Source of the DNA: CAIZGX01 sp044371675
GTDB lineage: Bacteria; Bacteroidota; Bacteroidia; Flavobacteriales_D; Sanyastnellaceae
Assembly (NCBI GenBank): GCA_044371675.1
Contig: JBILTF010000028.1
Coordinates: 1-24,075 of the forward strand
Reading direction: 5' to 3'
DNA: 24,075 nt
Part shown: positions 14,912 through 22,167 of the stretch, piece by piece
How positions within the stretch are numbered: position 1 is the first letter of the stretch
How the letters are laid out: each line of letters opens with the position of its first letter
The notes under the pieces: model-generated
Databases searched by the model: none
What the model saw: only the letters and a program-made list of their open reading frames with translations
Told to the model about the DNA's origin: nothing
Made by a program: the position numbers and the translations under genes

Positions 14912-15430
14912 TTACCAAATTACAGATTCTTCATTCATCCAATGTCCGTGAAGCTTCAAGGCCTGCTCCATCAAATCGCGCACACATCCATGTCCACCAT
15001 TTTTGTTGGAAATGTAGTGTGATACTTCCTTCACCTCAGGCGCTGCATCGGCCGGACAGCAAGCCAATCCAACAATCTTCAACAATGGAATATCTGGAAT
15101 ATCATCGCCCATGTAACACACATCGTCATCGTGGAAATGCCACTTCGATTTTAAATCTAAATATACTTGGCGTTTGTTTGAAGAACCTAAATGAACTTCG
15201 TGCACCCCTAATTTTTCGAAACGGGCGCGAACAGCTTCAGATTTCCCTCCGCTGATCACTGCAATGCGAAATCCGTTTTTTACGGCTAACTGAACCGCAT
15301 ATCCGTCGCGAACATTCGCTGTGCGCATCTGCTCACCATCCGGGAACAACCACACAATGTTGTCTGTGAATACTCCGTCTACGTCGAAGATAAAAATCTT
15401 TGTCTTTGCTAATTTCTCTTTGTAATTCAT
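14912..15430 (-). CDS. kdsC: 3-deoxy-D-manno-octulosonate-8-phosphate phosphatase
   Basis: A 172-residue HAD-superfamily enzyme of the cap-less C0 type. It removes phosphate from KDO-8-phosphate, the step before CMP-KDO in lipid A/LPS core synthesis. Motif I is FDVDGVFTD with Asp16 and Asp18, motif II is ISGGKSE (59-65), and motif IV is MGDDIPDIP with Asp109, Asp110 and Asp113. VRDGY and the C-terminal GGHGCVRDLMEQ stretch are characteristic of KdsC tetramers. Its ATG overlaps the stop of the DUF2520 gene by four bases. The DUF2520-kdsC pair is common in Bacteroidota. The presence of KDO metabolism is consistent with an LPS-bearing Gram-negative cell. Confidence 0.95.
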   Translation of the reverse strand: MNYKEKLAKTKIFIFDVDGVFTDNIVWLFPDGEQMRTANVRDGYAVQLAVKNGFRIAVISGGKSEAVRARFEKLGVHEVHLGSSNKRQVYLDLKSKWHFHDDDVCYMGDDIPDIPLLKIVGLACCPADAAPEVKEVSHYISNKNGGHGCVRDLMEQALKLHGHWMNEESVIW

Positions 15431-16164
15431 TGGTATTTGTCAAGTATGTTTTTAGAAAGAAGAGTGTAGATCTCCTTCCATTCAACATGATTATTCAATA
15501 ATTGTTTTTGAGCTTCAATTGTTCCTTGGTCGCCGCGTTGTGCCGGTCCTGTTTGAATAGTCTCCGGCGATTTCGTTTCCAACAGTTCAACATGCACCTT
15601 CAACATGGTGTAAAATAAATCGGTTGGAAGCTGCGCTTCCTTCATCAACGATTGAGATATATATTGAAGATGATTGGTGAAGTTGTTAGAGAAGACCGCT
15701 GAGATGTGCGCGAGTTGTCTTTGTTCACCGTTGGCGGAAATCCACTTGCCAATGGCAGGCTCAAGAAACGCTTTGACAATGGTCTCCGTTTCCGGATTTG
15801 AAAATTCATACAACAAAGGAATGTTGTTGTACTTCATAGACGTGCCTTTCTTCAAGGTCTGACATGGCCAGCAAACGGCTCTGTTTTTCTGAGGCAACGA
15901 GAGCAACGAGGTGCCTCCGGAGAAATGAACCGCTATAATTTTTTCTGGAAGCTGTGCCGCCACCTCAGCTATCTGAGAGTCTGGAACAGCCAACAAAACC
16001 AAGTGGAAACTGTCGTTAATATCGCTCATATTCGTGGTCGTTTTCCAAGGACTCGAAACAGGAAGCTCGCGAACTACATGAAGGTCTATTCGCGAATTAA
16101 TTTCGCGAAGTGCAGCATTTAAATGCCACGCTAAATTTCCATTTCCAACTAGAGCTATGCGCAT
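15427..16164 (-). CDS. Rossmann-like and DUF2520 domain protein
   Basis: A 245-residue protein related to pyrroline-5-carboxylate and ketopantoate reductases. It has an N-terminal NAD(P)-binding fold with VGNGNLAWHL (6-15) and LLAVPDSQI. A DUF2520 domain follows, with the helix AVFSNNFTNHL and the signature TGPAQRGDQGTIEAQ near residue 210. The usual HxSGS...HPLQTF region is replaced by VHFSGGTSL and CWPCQTL, a modest divergence. The reaction is not established for the family. It is the first gene of the ten-gene unit. Its promoter box lies only a few bases before the ATG, so the mRNA may be nearly leaderless. It overlaps kdsC by four bases. Confidence 0.9.
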   Translation of the reverse strand: MRIALVGNGNLAWHLNAALREINSRIDLHVVRELPVSSPWKTTTNMSDINDSFHLVLLAVPDSQIAEVAAQLPEKIIAVHFSGGTSLLSLPQKNRAVCWPCQTLKKGTSMKYNNIPLLYEFSNPETETIVKAFLEPAIGKWISANGEQRQLAHISAVFSNNFTNHLQYISQSLMKEAQLPTDLFYTMLKVHVELLETKSPETIQTGPAQRGDQGTIEAQKQLLNNHVEWKEIYTLLSKNILDKYQ

Positions 16165-16171
16165 ATCTCTG

Positions 16172-16179
16172 CGAAGATA
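16172..16179 (-). promoter_or_regulatory. Candidate -7 box for the ten-gene unit (TATCTTCG)
   Basis: Read on the - strand this is TATCTTCG, one base from TAnnTTTG. It ends 7 nt before the ATG at 16164, so transcription would start at or within about two bases of the start codon. The same octamer precedes the response regulator gene (22125-22132), which supports it as a real local variant. No clear -33 box is seen. Confidence 0.45.
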
Positions 16180-16192
16180 AAGCTAAGAAGCG

Positions 16193-16200
16193 TACCTTTG
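16193..16200 (+). promoter_or_regulatory. Candidate -7 box of the methyltransferase gene (TACCTTTG)
   Basis: TACCTTTG is an exact match to TAnnTTTG. Only four bases separate it from the ATG at 16205, so the transcript would be leaderless or nearly so. It lies 13 bp from the oppositely directed box at 16172-16179, so the two promoters compete for the same 40-bp gap. Confidence 0.6.
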
Positions 16201-16204
16201 TTTC

Positions 16205-17089
16205 ATGACATTAACGGTTCAACTCGATACCCCTTCACGATGGAAGGATTATGCCCTTATAGATTGTGGCGATTTTGAAAAATTAGAGCGCTTCGGCGAA
16301 TTCATAACTATACGCCCGGAACCACAGGCAATATGGCCGAAACGCTTGTCTGACGAGGAGTGGAAGAAGCGGGCGCACGTACGCTTCGTGCAGAAAGGAA
16401 GTAACATTGGTGAATGGACCAAGTTGAAAAAAATGCCCGATCAGTGGAAAATTCAATACGAATTAATCAACGGAAAGAATTTGAACATGCGTTTGGGAAT
16501 GACTTCCTTTAAACATGTTGGAATATTTCCTGAACAGGCTGCCAATTGGGACTTTTCCATTACAGCTATGGAAAAGATGCAAATTGAAAAGCCGAAAGTC
16601 TTGAATTTGTTCGCCTACACTGGAGGAGCGACAGTGGCCTGCGCAACGCACGGAGCAGATGTTACGCACGTCGACAGCATAAAGCAAGTAGTGACATGGG
16701 CGAATGAAAATGCACAACTCACAGGCACCAAAGACATTCGTTGGATGGTGGAAGACGCCTTGAAGTTTGTTCAACGTGAAGTGAGAAGAGGAAACAATTA
16801 CAACGGAATTATCTTGGATCCTCCGGCATTCGGACATGGACCGAAAGGAGAGAAATGGAAGTTGGAAGAACAGATTTCTGAATTGCTCGATGGAGTTTTG
16901 CAATTGCTCGATCCGAAAGAACATTTCCTTGTTTTGAATGCATATAGCCTCGGGCTTTCTCCGCTTATTGTTGAAAATCTACTTCGTCCATTTGCTGGAA
17001 AGAACCTATCTATCGGAGAACTTTATTTGAATGCTGAAAGCGGCGTGCTTCTGCCTTTGGGCGTTTTCGGAAGAATTTTAAAAGTATAA
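16205..17089 (+). CDS. Class I SAM-dependent methyltransferase, RlmI/RlmK-like
   Basis: A 294-residue cytoplasmic enzyme. The SAM-binding motif I is LNLFAYTGGAT (about 133-143), the acidic motif II is HVDS with Asp157, and motif IV is LDPPAFG (204-210), the DPPxF form of the RlmI/RlmL-K rRNA methyltransferases. A small N-terminal domain (1 to about 100) precedes the Rossmann fold, but I do not recognise a clear PUA domain in it. RNA, probably 23S rRNA, is the expected substrate by family resemblance only. It is the first gene of a + strand unit, with the M1 lipoprotein gene starting 3 nt after its stop. Its -7 box is 4 nt before the ATG. Confidence 0.88.
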   Translation: MTLTVQLDTPSRWKDYALIDCGDFEKLERFGEFITIRPEPQAIWPKRLSDEEWKKRAHVRFVQKGSNIGEWTKLKKMPDQWKIQYELINGKNLNMRLGMTSFKHVGIFPEQAANWDFSITAMEKMQIEKPKVLNLFAYTGGATVACATHGADVTHVDSIKQVVTWANENAQLTGTKDIRWMVEDALKFVQREVRRGNNYNGIILDPPAFGHGPKGEKWKLEEQISELLDGVLQLLDPKEHFLVLNAYSLGLSPLIVENLLRPFAGKNLSIGELYLNAESGVLLPLGVFGRILKV

Positions 17090-17092
17090 TTC

Positions 17093-18952
17093 ATGCGGAA
17101 AATATTCCTCTTTATTTCTATCGCAATGGCTTTCGCTTCGTGCAAGGTCAAGGAGAATGTTCCTCAATCGAAGCACACCATTCAACCCATGGCAACTGCG
17201 AAATTGTTCGATCCGCATTCAGCGGCAACGTCTGACGCTCGAGTAACTCACTTGCATTGGACCGCAAATGTGAATGTTGAAACGCATGTCATTTCAGCTA
17301 ATGCAACCTATGACTTTAAAGCAGAGAAGGGTGCGAAACAAATTTCTTTCGACACGAAAGATTTAAATATTGAATGGGTGATGGTGAATGGAAGAATGGC
17401 AAGCTACACTTTGGATGAAGAGAAGCCTTTTTTAGGTAAAGCGCTGCATGTCGAAATTCGAGATATCGATAATCTAGTGAGCATTCAATACACCACCTCT
17501 CCGAATGCAGAAGCGTTGTTGTGGGTGGAAAAAGAAAACGAATTACCTTTCCTTTTTTCGCAGTCACAAGCCATTCTAGCAAGAACATGGATTCCTTGTC
17601 AGGACAGCCCTTCGGTGCGTTTCACCTATTCAGCCGATGTTAAAGTTCCGAAAGAATTAATGGCGTTAATGTCTGCGGAGAATCCGCAGGTGAAATCACA
17701 AGACGGGAAGTATCACTTCGAAATGAAGCAACGCATTCCTTCTTATTTGTTGGCATTGGCTGTTGGAGACGTGGCGTTCAAATCGTTGAGTGAAAACACA
17801 GGCGTTTATGCAACAGCAGATATGCTTGAGCTTGCTTACAACGAATTTTCAGACATGCCCGGAATGGTAAAAGCAGCAGAAGATTTATACGGACCTTACG
17901 CTTGGGAGCGATACGATGTTTTGGTTCTTCCCGGAGCATTTCCTTTCGGAGGAATGGAAAATCCAAGATTGACGTTTGCAACTCCAACGATCTTAGCGGG
18001 AGATAAGTCTTTGGTATCGTTAATCGCCCACGAGCTGGCGCACAGCTGGAGCGGGAACCTAGTTACCAACGCCACTTGGAACGACTTCTGGTTGAACGAA
18101 GGCTTCACGGTATACTTCGAGCAACGAATCATGGAATCGCTTTATGGAAAGGCGAAGGCAGAGATGTTGGCAACCTTGGCGCGTCAAGATTTGAACGCAA
18201 CGTTGGCTGAACTTCCCGCTGAAGACACACACTTGAAATTAGCCTTGGAAAACAGAAGTCCAGATGACGGCATGAACGACATTGCCTACAACAAAGGCTA
18301 TTTCTTCCTTCGAACCATTGAAGAGAAAGTAGGAAGAGAAAAGTTCGATGCGTTTTTGAAGAACTACTTTCAATCGCATGCTTTCGGAGTCATGACAACA
18401 GAGGGGTTCGTAGAAATTCTAACAGCAGAGCTTTTGAGCAAAGAGCAATTAGATGCTATTGGAGTTGATAAATGGATTTACTCTGCCGGATTGCCGGCGA
18501 ATACAGCCGTTGTTCAATCGGCAGAGTTAGAGAAAGTGGATGAACTTCGATTGAAGTGGGAGGGAGATGAGATAAAGAACAGCGATCTTCCATGGAATAA
18601 TTGGAGTTACCAAGAGCGTTATCGTTTTTTATCGAATGTGAATTACAATCTTTCACTGAATAAAATTCAATCTTTGGACGAGAGTTTCCACATTTCGAAA
18701 ATTGGAAATTCAGAAGTTTTATTCGCTTGGTTCATGCTCTCTATTCAAGCGAAGAACGAAGCGGTCTTTGCAGATCTTGCAACATTTTTAGAAAAAGTGG
18801 GAAGAAGAAAATTTGTCGCGCCATTGTATGAGGCCATGGAAAATAGTGGTTATCACGTTGCCGCCTTGAGCATCTACGAGCATTGCAGAGGGAACTATCA
18901 CGCTGTAACGCAGAACACCGTTGACGAGACGCTGCATTATTTCGAGAAGTAG
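17093..18952 (+). CDS. M1 family metallopeptidase lipoprotein, leukotriene A4 hydrolase-like
   Basis: A 619-residue lipoprotein: the signal sequence ends in AFASC with Cys17 as the lipidation site. The M1 core has the substrate motif GGMEN (286-290), the zinc site HELAH (313-317) and the third ligand Glu336 in WLNEGF, at exact M1 spacing. The N-terminal beta domain includes SQSQAILARTWIPCQDSP, a hallmark of the LTA4-hydrolase/aminopeptidase B branch, and the C-terminal third is helical as in that branch. It probably removes N-terminal residues from peptides at the cell envelope. Its ATG comes 3 nt after the methyltransferase stop, so the two share a transcript. It differs in architecture from the other M1 enzyme at 13098-14909. 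Confidence 0.94.
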   Translation: MRKIFLFISIAMAFASCKVKENVPQSKHTIQPMATAKLFDPHSAATSDARVTHLHWTANVNVETHVISANATYDFKAEKGAKQISFDTKDLNIEWVMVNGRMASYTLDEEKPFLGKALHVEIRDIDNLVSIQYTTSPNAEALLWVEKENELPFLFSQSQAILARTWIPCQDSPSVRFTYSADVKVPKELMALMSAENPQVKSQDGKYHFEMKQRIPSYLLALAVGDVAFKSLSENTGVYATADMLELAYNEFSDMPGMVKAAEDLYGPYAWERYDVLVLPGAFPFGGMENPRLTFATPTILAGDKSLVSLIAHELAHSWSGNLVTNATWNDFWLNEGFTVYFEQRIMESLYGKAKAEMLATLARQDLNATLAELPAEDTHLKLALENRSPDDGMNDIAYNKGYFFLRTIEEKVGREKFDAFLKNYFQSHAFGVMTTEGFVEILTAELLSKEQLDAIGVDKWIYSAGLPANTAVVQSAELEKVDELRLKWEGDEIKNSDLPWNNWSYQERYRFLSNVNYNLSLNKIQSLDESFHISKIGNSEVLFAWFMLSIQAKNEAVFADLATFLEKVGRRKFVAPLYEAMENSGYHVAALSIYEHCRGNYHAVTQNTVDETLHYFEK

Positions 18953-19009
18953 AAACGAAATTTTTAATTGAATTTGGAAGAGAGCGAAGCTCGTTTCAAC
19001 CTAAATTTC
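18952..19009 (+). repeat. Interleaved inverted repeats with a GAGC-GAA-GCTC mini-hairpin
   Basis: GAAACG (18952-18957) is complementary to CGTTTC (18992-18997), and GAAATTT (18957-18963) to AAATTTC (19003-19009). The two pairs are interleaved, so they are either alternatives or a pseudoknot. Between them GAGC-GAA-GCTC (18982-18992) forms a perfect hairpin with the same GAA triloop used in the arrays. The element lies between the M1 stop and the ATG at 19015; no T-run follows. Confidence 0.5.
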
Positions 19010-19014
19010 ATAAC

Positions 19015-20307
19015 ATGAAAAGGCGTTTGTCAATAGCTCTGGTGTTGTTCCTTTTTTCGTTTGCGATTCATGCGCAACAACGAGGAAAAGTCATTTCATT
19101 CAACACAAAGAAACCCATAAGCGGAGCCGTAGTGAAGTGGAGCAACGGAAAGCAATTCGCTGTCACAGATGAAAAGGGAGAATTCGTCATTCCTAATTCC
19201 AGCAACGGATACGTGGTTCAATCCATCGGTTACTACGATTACACCACCTCAAAAATTGGAAAAGTCATTGAATTGACCGAGCAGATTTATCAGATGCCTG
19301 TTTTAAGCATTACAGATAAACCCGATAGCATTTTCGGAAGTGTGAAATATTCTGTGGGCGATTTTGTTTGGTGGAATGGGAAGCTCACCATGCTGCTCTA
19401 TGAACATGAAAAATTGTTTAAGCCTGCAAGCGAAAAACGCGACTTATGGGAAGACGCGTGGATTGCTCAAGTTGATTCTTTCGGAAAAATAATTAGCTCG
19501 TTTCACATTAACGAACCTGCTGAACGCTTTCATTTAGCGCCTACAGGTGCTTGTTTTGTTTTAACAGAAAATTCAGTTTTCCAACTTCAATCTGAACCGT
19601 TCTTGCATCTAGATAAGTTGAGCTATCAATCCTTCAGACAAGAGTTTGAGCCCATTTGCGGATTTCTAAACTCGAACATTGTCTTTCACACCTTCACAGA
19701 AGAATATCCCGAATTCAGTTTTTATCTATTGAAGAAAGATAGCACTGATCCTATAGAGCTGGAACACGTTGCAGACTCGTTAACCATGGAACTCTTCAAG
19801 TCGGAATACAAATACATGGACGGGCGTGCGAAGCGTATAGCATACCAATATGAGTTAGATTACGGAGTGCCCAAGGAGATTGTAGCCGGACAGATGACGC
19901 GGTTCAAGGAAAGTCTGTTTTATCGCGATCCTGTTGCGAAGATTGTTCAATTGGAAAACAGGTGGTCTATTTTCAATATTTCGCAAGGTCAAGTCTTGAA
20001 TATAAACGCAGAAGGTGAATTTATAAATCGAATGAATATGCTTGGAGAAAGGAATCTTTCCAATTTACCCGTTCAAGAAAAAATTCTCAATGTGCAATAC
20101 GATCCTGAAACGAAGGAAGTCGTTTGCTTTACCCAACTTCGAACGGGCGAATCCATGTTGTATGTTTTGAAGGAAGACGGAAGTCTTGTCCTGAGGAAAA
20201 ACCTGTATTGGAGGCACATTCGCAATGCACAAATAAAAAACGGTAGGGTGTATTACCTCTACCGTCCTTTTGAAAGTCGAAACAATTGGTATCTCTATGC
20301 CGAGTAA
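19015..20307 (+). CDS. Secreted protein with carboxypeptidase-regulatory-like domain, function unknown
   Basis: A 430-residue protein with a clear signal peptide (about residues 1-20, cleavage near IHAQ). Residues 22-88 form a CarboxypepD_reg-like beta-sandwich: GKVISFNTKKPISGAVVKW, the TDEKGEFVI turn and a SIGYYDY strand. The remaining 340 residues are not recognised. They contain repeated strand-turn patterns such as VWWNGKLTMLLYEH, ICGFLNSNIVFHTF and RWSIFNISQGQVLNI, which could build a beta-propeller (inference). It may be exported to the periplasm or surface. Its TAA abuts the TAA of ilvE on the other strand with no base between. The ilvE terminator hairpin lies inside its last codons (20235-20265). 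It may belong to the methyltransferase-M1 transcript, 62 bp downstream. Confidence 0.82.
   Translation: MKRRLSIALVLFLFSFAIHAQQRGKVISFNTKKPISGAVVKWSNGKQFAVTDEKGEFVIPNSSNGYVVQSIGYYDYTTSKIGKVIELTEQIYQMPVLSITDKPDSIFGSVKYSVGDFVWWNGKLTMLLYEHEKLFKPASEKRDLWEDAWIAQVDSFGKIISSFHINEPAERFHLAPTGACFVLTENSVFQLQSEPFLHLDKLSYQSFRQEFEPICGFLNSNIVFHTFTEEYPEFSFYLLKKDSTDPIELEHVADSLTMELFKSEYKYMDGRAKRIAYQYELDYGVPKEIVAGQMTRFKESLFYRDPVAKIVQLENRWSIFNISQGQVLNINAEGEFINRMNMLGERNLSNLPVQEKILNVQYDPETKEVVCFTQLRTGESMLYVLKEDGSLVLRKNLYWRHIRNAQIKNGRVYYLYRPFESRNNWYLYAE
20235..20265 (-). terminator. Intrinsic terminator of ilvE inside the convergent gene
   Basis: ACGGTAG (20240-20246) pairs with CTACCGT (20259-20265), extended by GGT/ACC (20247-20249 with 20255-20257) across a one-base bulge, with a five-base loop. 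Read on the - strand the hairpin is followed by six Ts (20240-20235), then ATTT. The hairpin begins about 43 bp after the ilvE stop and lies in the last 25 codons of the + strand gene. On the + strand the following bases are CCTTTTG, a poor T-run. Confidence 0.75.
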
Positions 20308-21375
20308 TTACACCACGTGATTCCAATTATGGGTATCCTTCTCTCTTCCGCGTTTCACACGGTCGAGGTATAAAGCTACTTTAGGAGCAAATTCCCAAGT
20401 TGAATATTCATTCAAATTAAAATCTTCTCCGTCTAGGCAAATCGTGCGAATTGGTGCAATGGTAGCCGCAGTTCCTGCCCCAAAGGCCTCGTTTATTTCT
20501 CCGCTGCGCAGCCCTTCAATGAGTTCGGCAACAGCAATTCGCTTTTCAACCACCTCATATCCCCAGTCGCGAGCAACTTGAAGAATAGAGTCACGCGTAA
20601 TTCCACTTAAAATAGAATCTGAAAGTTGCGGAGTCATAATGGTGTTCCCCTTGCGGAACATCACGTTCATGGTGCCACTTTCTTCCAAATATTCATGACT
20701 TTCAGCATCGGTCCACAACAATTGATGGTAGCCTTCAGCTTGTGCCTTTTTCGTTGGAAGAAGAGCTGCTGCATAATTTCCGGCAGCTTTCGCAGAGCCG
20801 GTGCCGCCGTGTGAGGCGCGTGAGTAATGGTGTTCAATTTTTACCCTCAATTCGGAAGTGTAATAACTTCCAACCGGGCTAGTGAATACCACAAACATAT
20901 AGCTGTCGCTTGGTTTCACTCCCACATATTCGTCTATAGCAAACATATGCGGACGGATGTATAGCGCCTCTCCGTCGAGAGTAGGCACCCAGTTGCGATC
21001 TAACGAAATAAGTTGTTCAACACAGTGAACAAAAACATCTTCAGGTAGGGTAGGCATGCACAAACGCTCGGCGCTGTGATTCATGCGTTTCGCGTTTTCT
21101 TCCGGACGGAAAATAAAGACTTCATTATCAGTATTACGAAACGCCTTCATGCCTTCAAAAATGGCTTGGCCGTAATGTAAAGAGCTGATAGCTGGAGAAA
21201 AATGCAGAGGTCCATACGGTTGAATAACAGGCTCGCCCCATTCTCCGTTGTGGTATTCCATGGCTAACATGTGATCCGAAAAAACATGCCCGAAGCCCAA
21301 ATTGTCCCAATCTACTTGGTGAATGCGGCTCTCGGCTACTTTGCGAATCTCAATCGGTTTTTGTGTTGCTATCAT
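20308..21375 (-). CDS. ilvE: Branched-chain amino acid aminotransferase
   Basis: A 355-residue fold-type IV PLP enzyme that interconverts leucine, isoleucine and valine with their 2-oxo acids. SSLHYGQAIFEGMKAFR (64-80) lines the substrate pocket. The PLP lysine is Lys196 in GGTGSAKAAGNYAAAL. YLEESGTMNVMF and the glycine-rich AFGAGTAATIAPI near the C-terminus hold the cofactor phosphate. This is the long, eukaryote-like BCAT form of about 355 residues usual in Bacteroidota, not the 300-residue form of E. coli. The other branched-chain biosynthesis genes are not in the window. A TAnnTTTG box lies about 37 bp upstream of its ATG, and its terminator is inside the convergent gene. Confidence 0.95.
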   Translation of the reverse strand: MIATQKPIEIRKVAESRIHQVDWDNLGFGHVFSDHMLAMEYHNGEWGEPVIQPYGPLHFSPAISSLHYGQAIFEGMKAFRNTDNEVFIFRPEENAKRMNHSAERLCMPTLPEDVFVHCVEQLISLDRNWVPTLDGEALYIRPHMFAIDEYVGVKPSDSYMFVVFTSPVGSYYTSELRVKIEHHYSRASHGGTGSAKAAGNYAAALLPTKKAQAEGYHQLLWTDAESHEYLEESGTMNVMFRKGNTIMTPQLSDSILSGITRDSILQVARDWGYEVVEKRIAVAELIEGLRSGEINEAFGAGTAATIAPIRTICLDGEDFNLNEYSTWEFAPKVALYLDRVKRGREKDTHNWNHVV

Positions 21376-21411
21376 TGAGCGGTTTGATTGATTTCCTAAA
21401 ACTTAGGTCAC

Positions 21412-21419
21412 CAAAAATA
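21412..21419 (-). promoter_or_regulatory. Candidate ilvE -7 box (TATTTTTG)
   Basis: On the - strand this reads TATTTTTG, an exact TAnnTTTG match. Transcription would start near 21406, giving a leader of about 30 nt before the ilvE ATG. The box lies in the 61-bp gap between ilvE and the response regulator gene. No convincing -33 element was seen, so confidence is moderate. Confidence 0.5.
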
Positions 21420-21436
21420 ACACATTTCTTCAGACT

Positions 21437-22120
21437 TTAGCTATTCGCAGAAGGCGCGAACAGAAATTTGTTAGGGCTAACCAATTCTTTCTTTACGGCA
21501 TACATAACGATTGCCGCAGTATTGTTCACACCAAGTTTATGCATGATGTTCTTTCTGTGCGTGTTAACCGTGTGGGTGGAAAGAAATAATTTCTCAGCAA
21601 TCTCGACGTTGGTATAGCCTTCAGCAATTAAAGTAATGATTTCATTTTCCCTGTTGCTAATGGTTGTGGGTTCACAGTCGTATGTGGCCACAGCTAAATC
21701 CTCAACATCGATGGCTTCCTTGCGAATGCGATCGACAATATTTCCACAGAAGAAAACGCTTCCTGCTGCGGTCTCACGAACGGAATCTAGAATTTCATTC
21801 ACATCGCAATCCTTACGTATGTAGCTGGTTATCCCGGCGCGCAGTGCGTTCACAATGGTGGCTCCGCTTTGGTCTGCTGTTAACGCAACAATTTTTAATC
21901 TGGGTTGAAGACGCAAGGTTTTTGTAATCGTGTCGACAGAAAATCCCGGCGCAGTAAAGTCTATTAAAAGAATATCCGCTTCAAAAGAAACTAGTAAATT
22001 ATATAAGCCCTCAGAACTTGACGCGTCACCTATGATTTCTATGTTTTCGTAATTTGAAAAGATAGAATGAAGTCCTGTCTGGACGATCTGACTGTTGTCG
22101 GCAATGATTAATCGAATCAT
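21437..22120 (-). CDS. NarL/FixJ-type response regulator
   Basis: A 227-residue two-domain regulator. The receiver domain (about 1-125) has Asp8 in an ADNS motif in place of the usual acidic pair, the phospho-acceptor Asp54 in LLIDFTAPGF, Thr81 in ALTAD and Lys103 in YIRKD. It therefore keeps the essential phosphorylation residues. The C-terminal domain (about 150-215) is a LuxR helix-turn-helix with SNRENEIITLIAEGYTNVEIAEKLFLS and HTVNTHRKNIMHKLGV, which binds DNA as a dimer. No histidine kinase gene is adjacent, so it is an orphan here. A TATCTTCG box lies 4 nt before the ATG. Targets are unknown; the neighbouring metal-related genes upstream on the same strand are one possibility (inference). 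Confidence 0.93.
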   Translation of the reverse strand: MIRLIIADNSQIVQTGLHSIFSNYENIEIIGDASSSEGLYNLLVSFEADILLIDFTAPGFSVDTITKTLRLQPRLKIVALTADQSGATIVNALRAGITSYIRKDCDVNEILDSVRETAAGSVFFCGNIVDRIRKEAIDVEDLAVATYDCEPTTISNRENEIITLIAEGYTNVEIAEKLFLSTHTVNTHRKNIMHKLGVNNTAAIVMYAVKKELVSPNKFLFAPSANS

Positions 22121-22124
22121 GCCG

Positions 22125-22132
22125 CGAAGATA
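22125..22132 (-). promoter_or_regulatory. Candidate -7 box of the response regulator gene (TATCTTCG)
   Basis: The - strand reads TATCTTCG, identical to the box in front of the DUF2520 gene at 16172-16179 and one base from TAnnTTTG. Only four bases separate it from the ATG at 22120, so the transcript would have almost no leader. Confidence 0.42.
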
Positions 22133-22167
22133 AGTTAAGTAAAACGATTCTAAATAAGAAAATGCTT

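Noticed and set aside
14910..14918. TTG start for the M1 peptidase at 14918
   Set aside because: The ATG at 14909 is directly followed by the basic start of a signal peptide and avoids overlap with kdsC.
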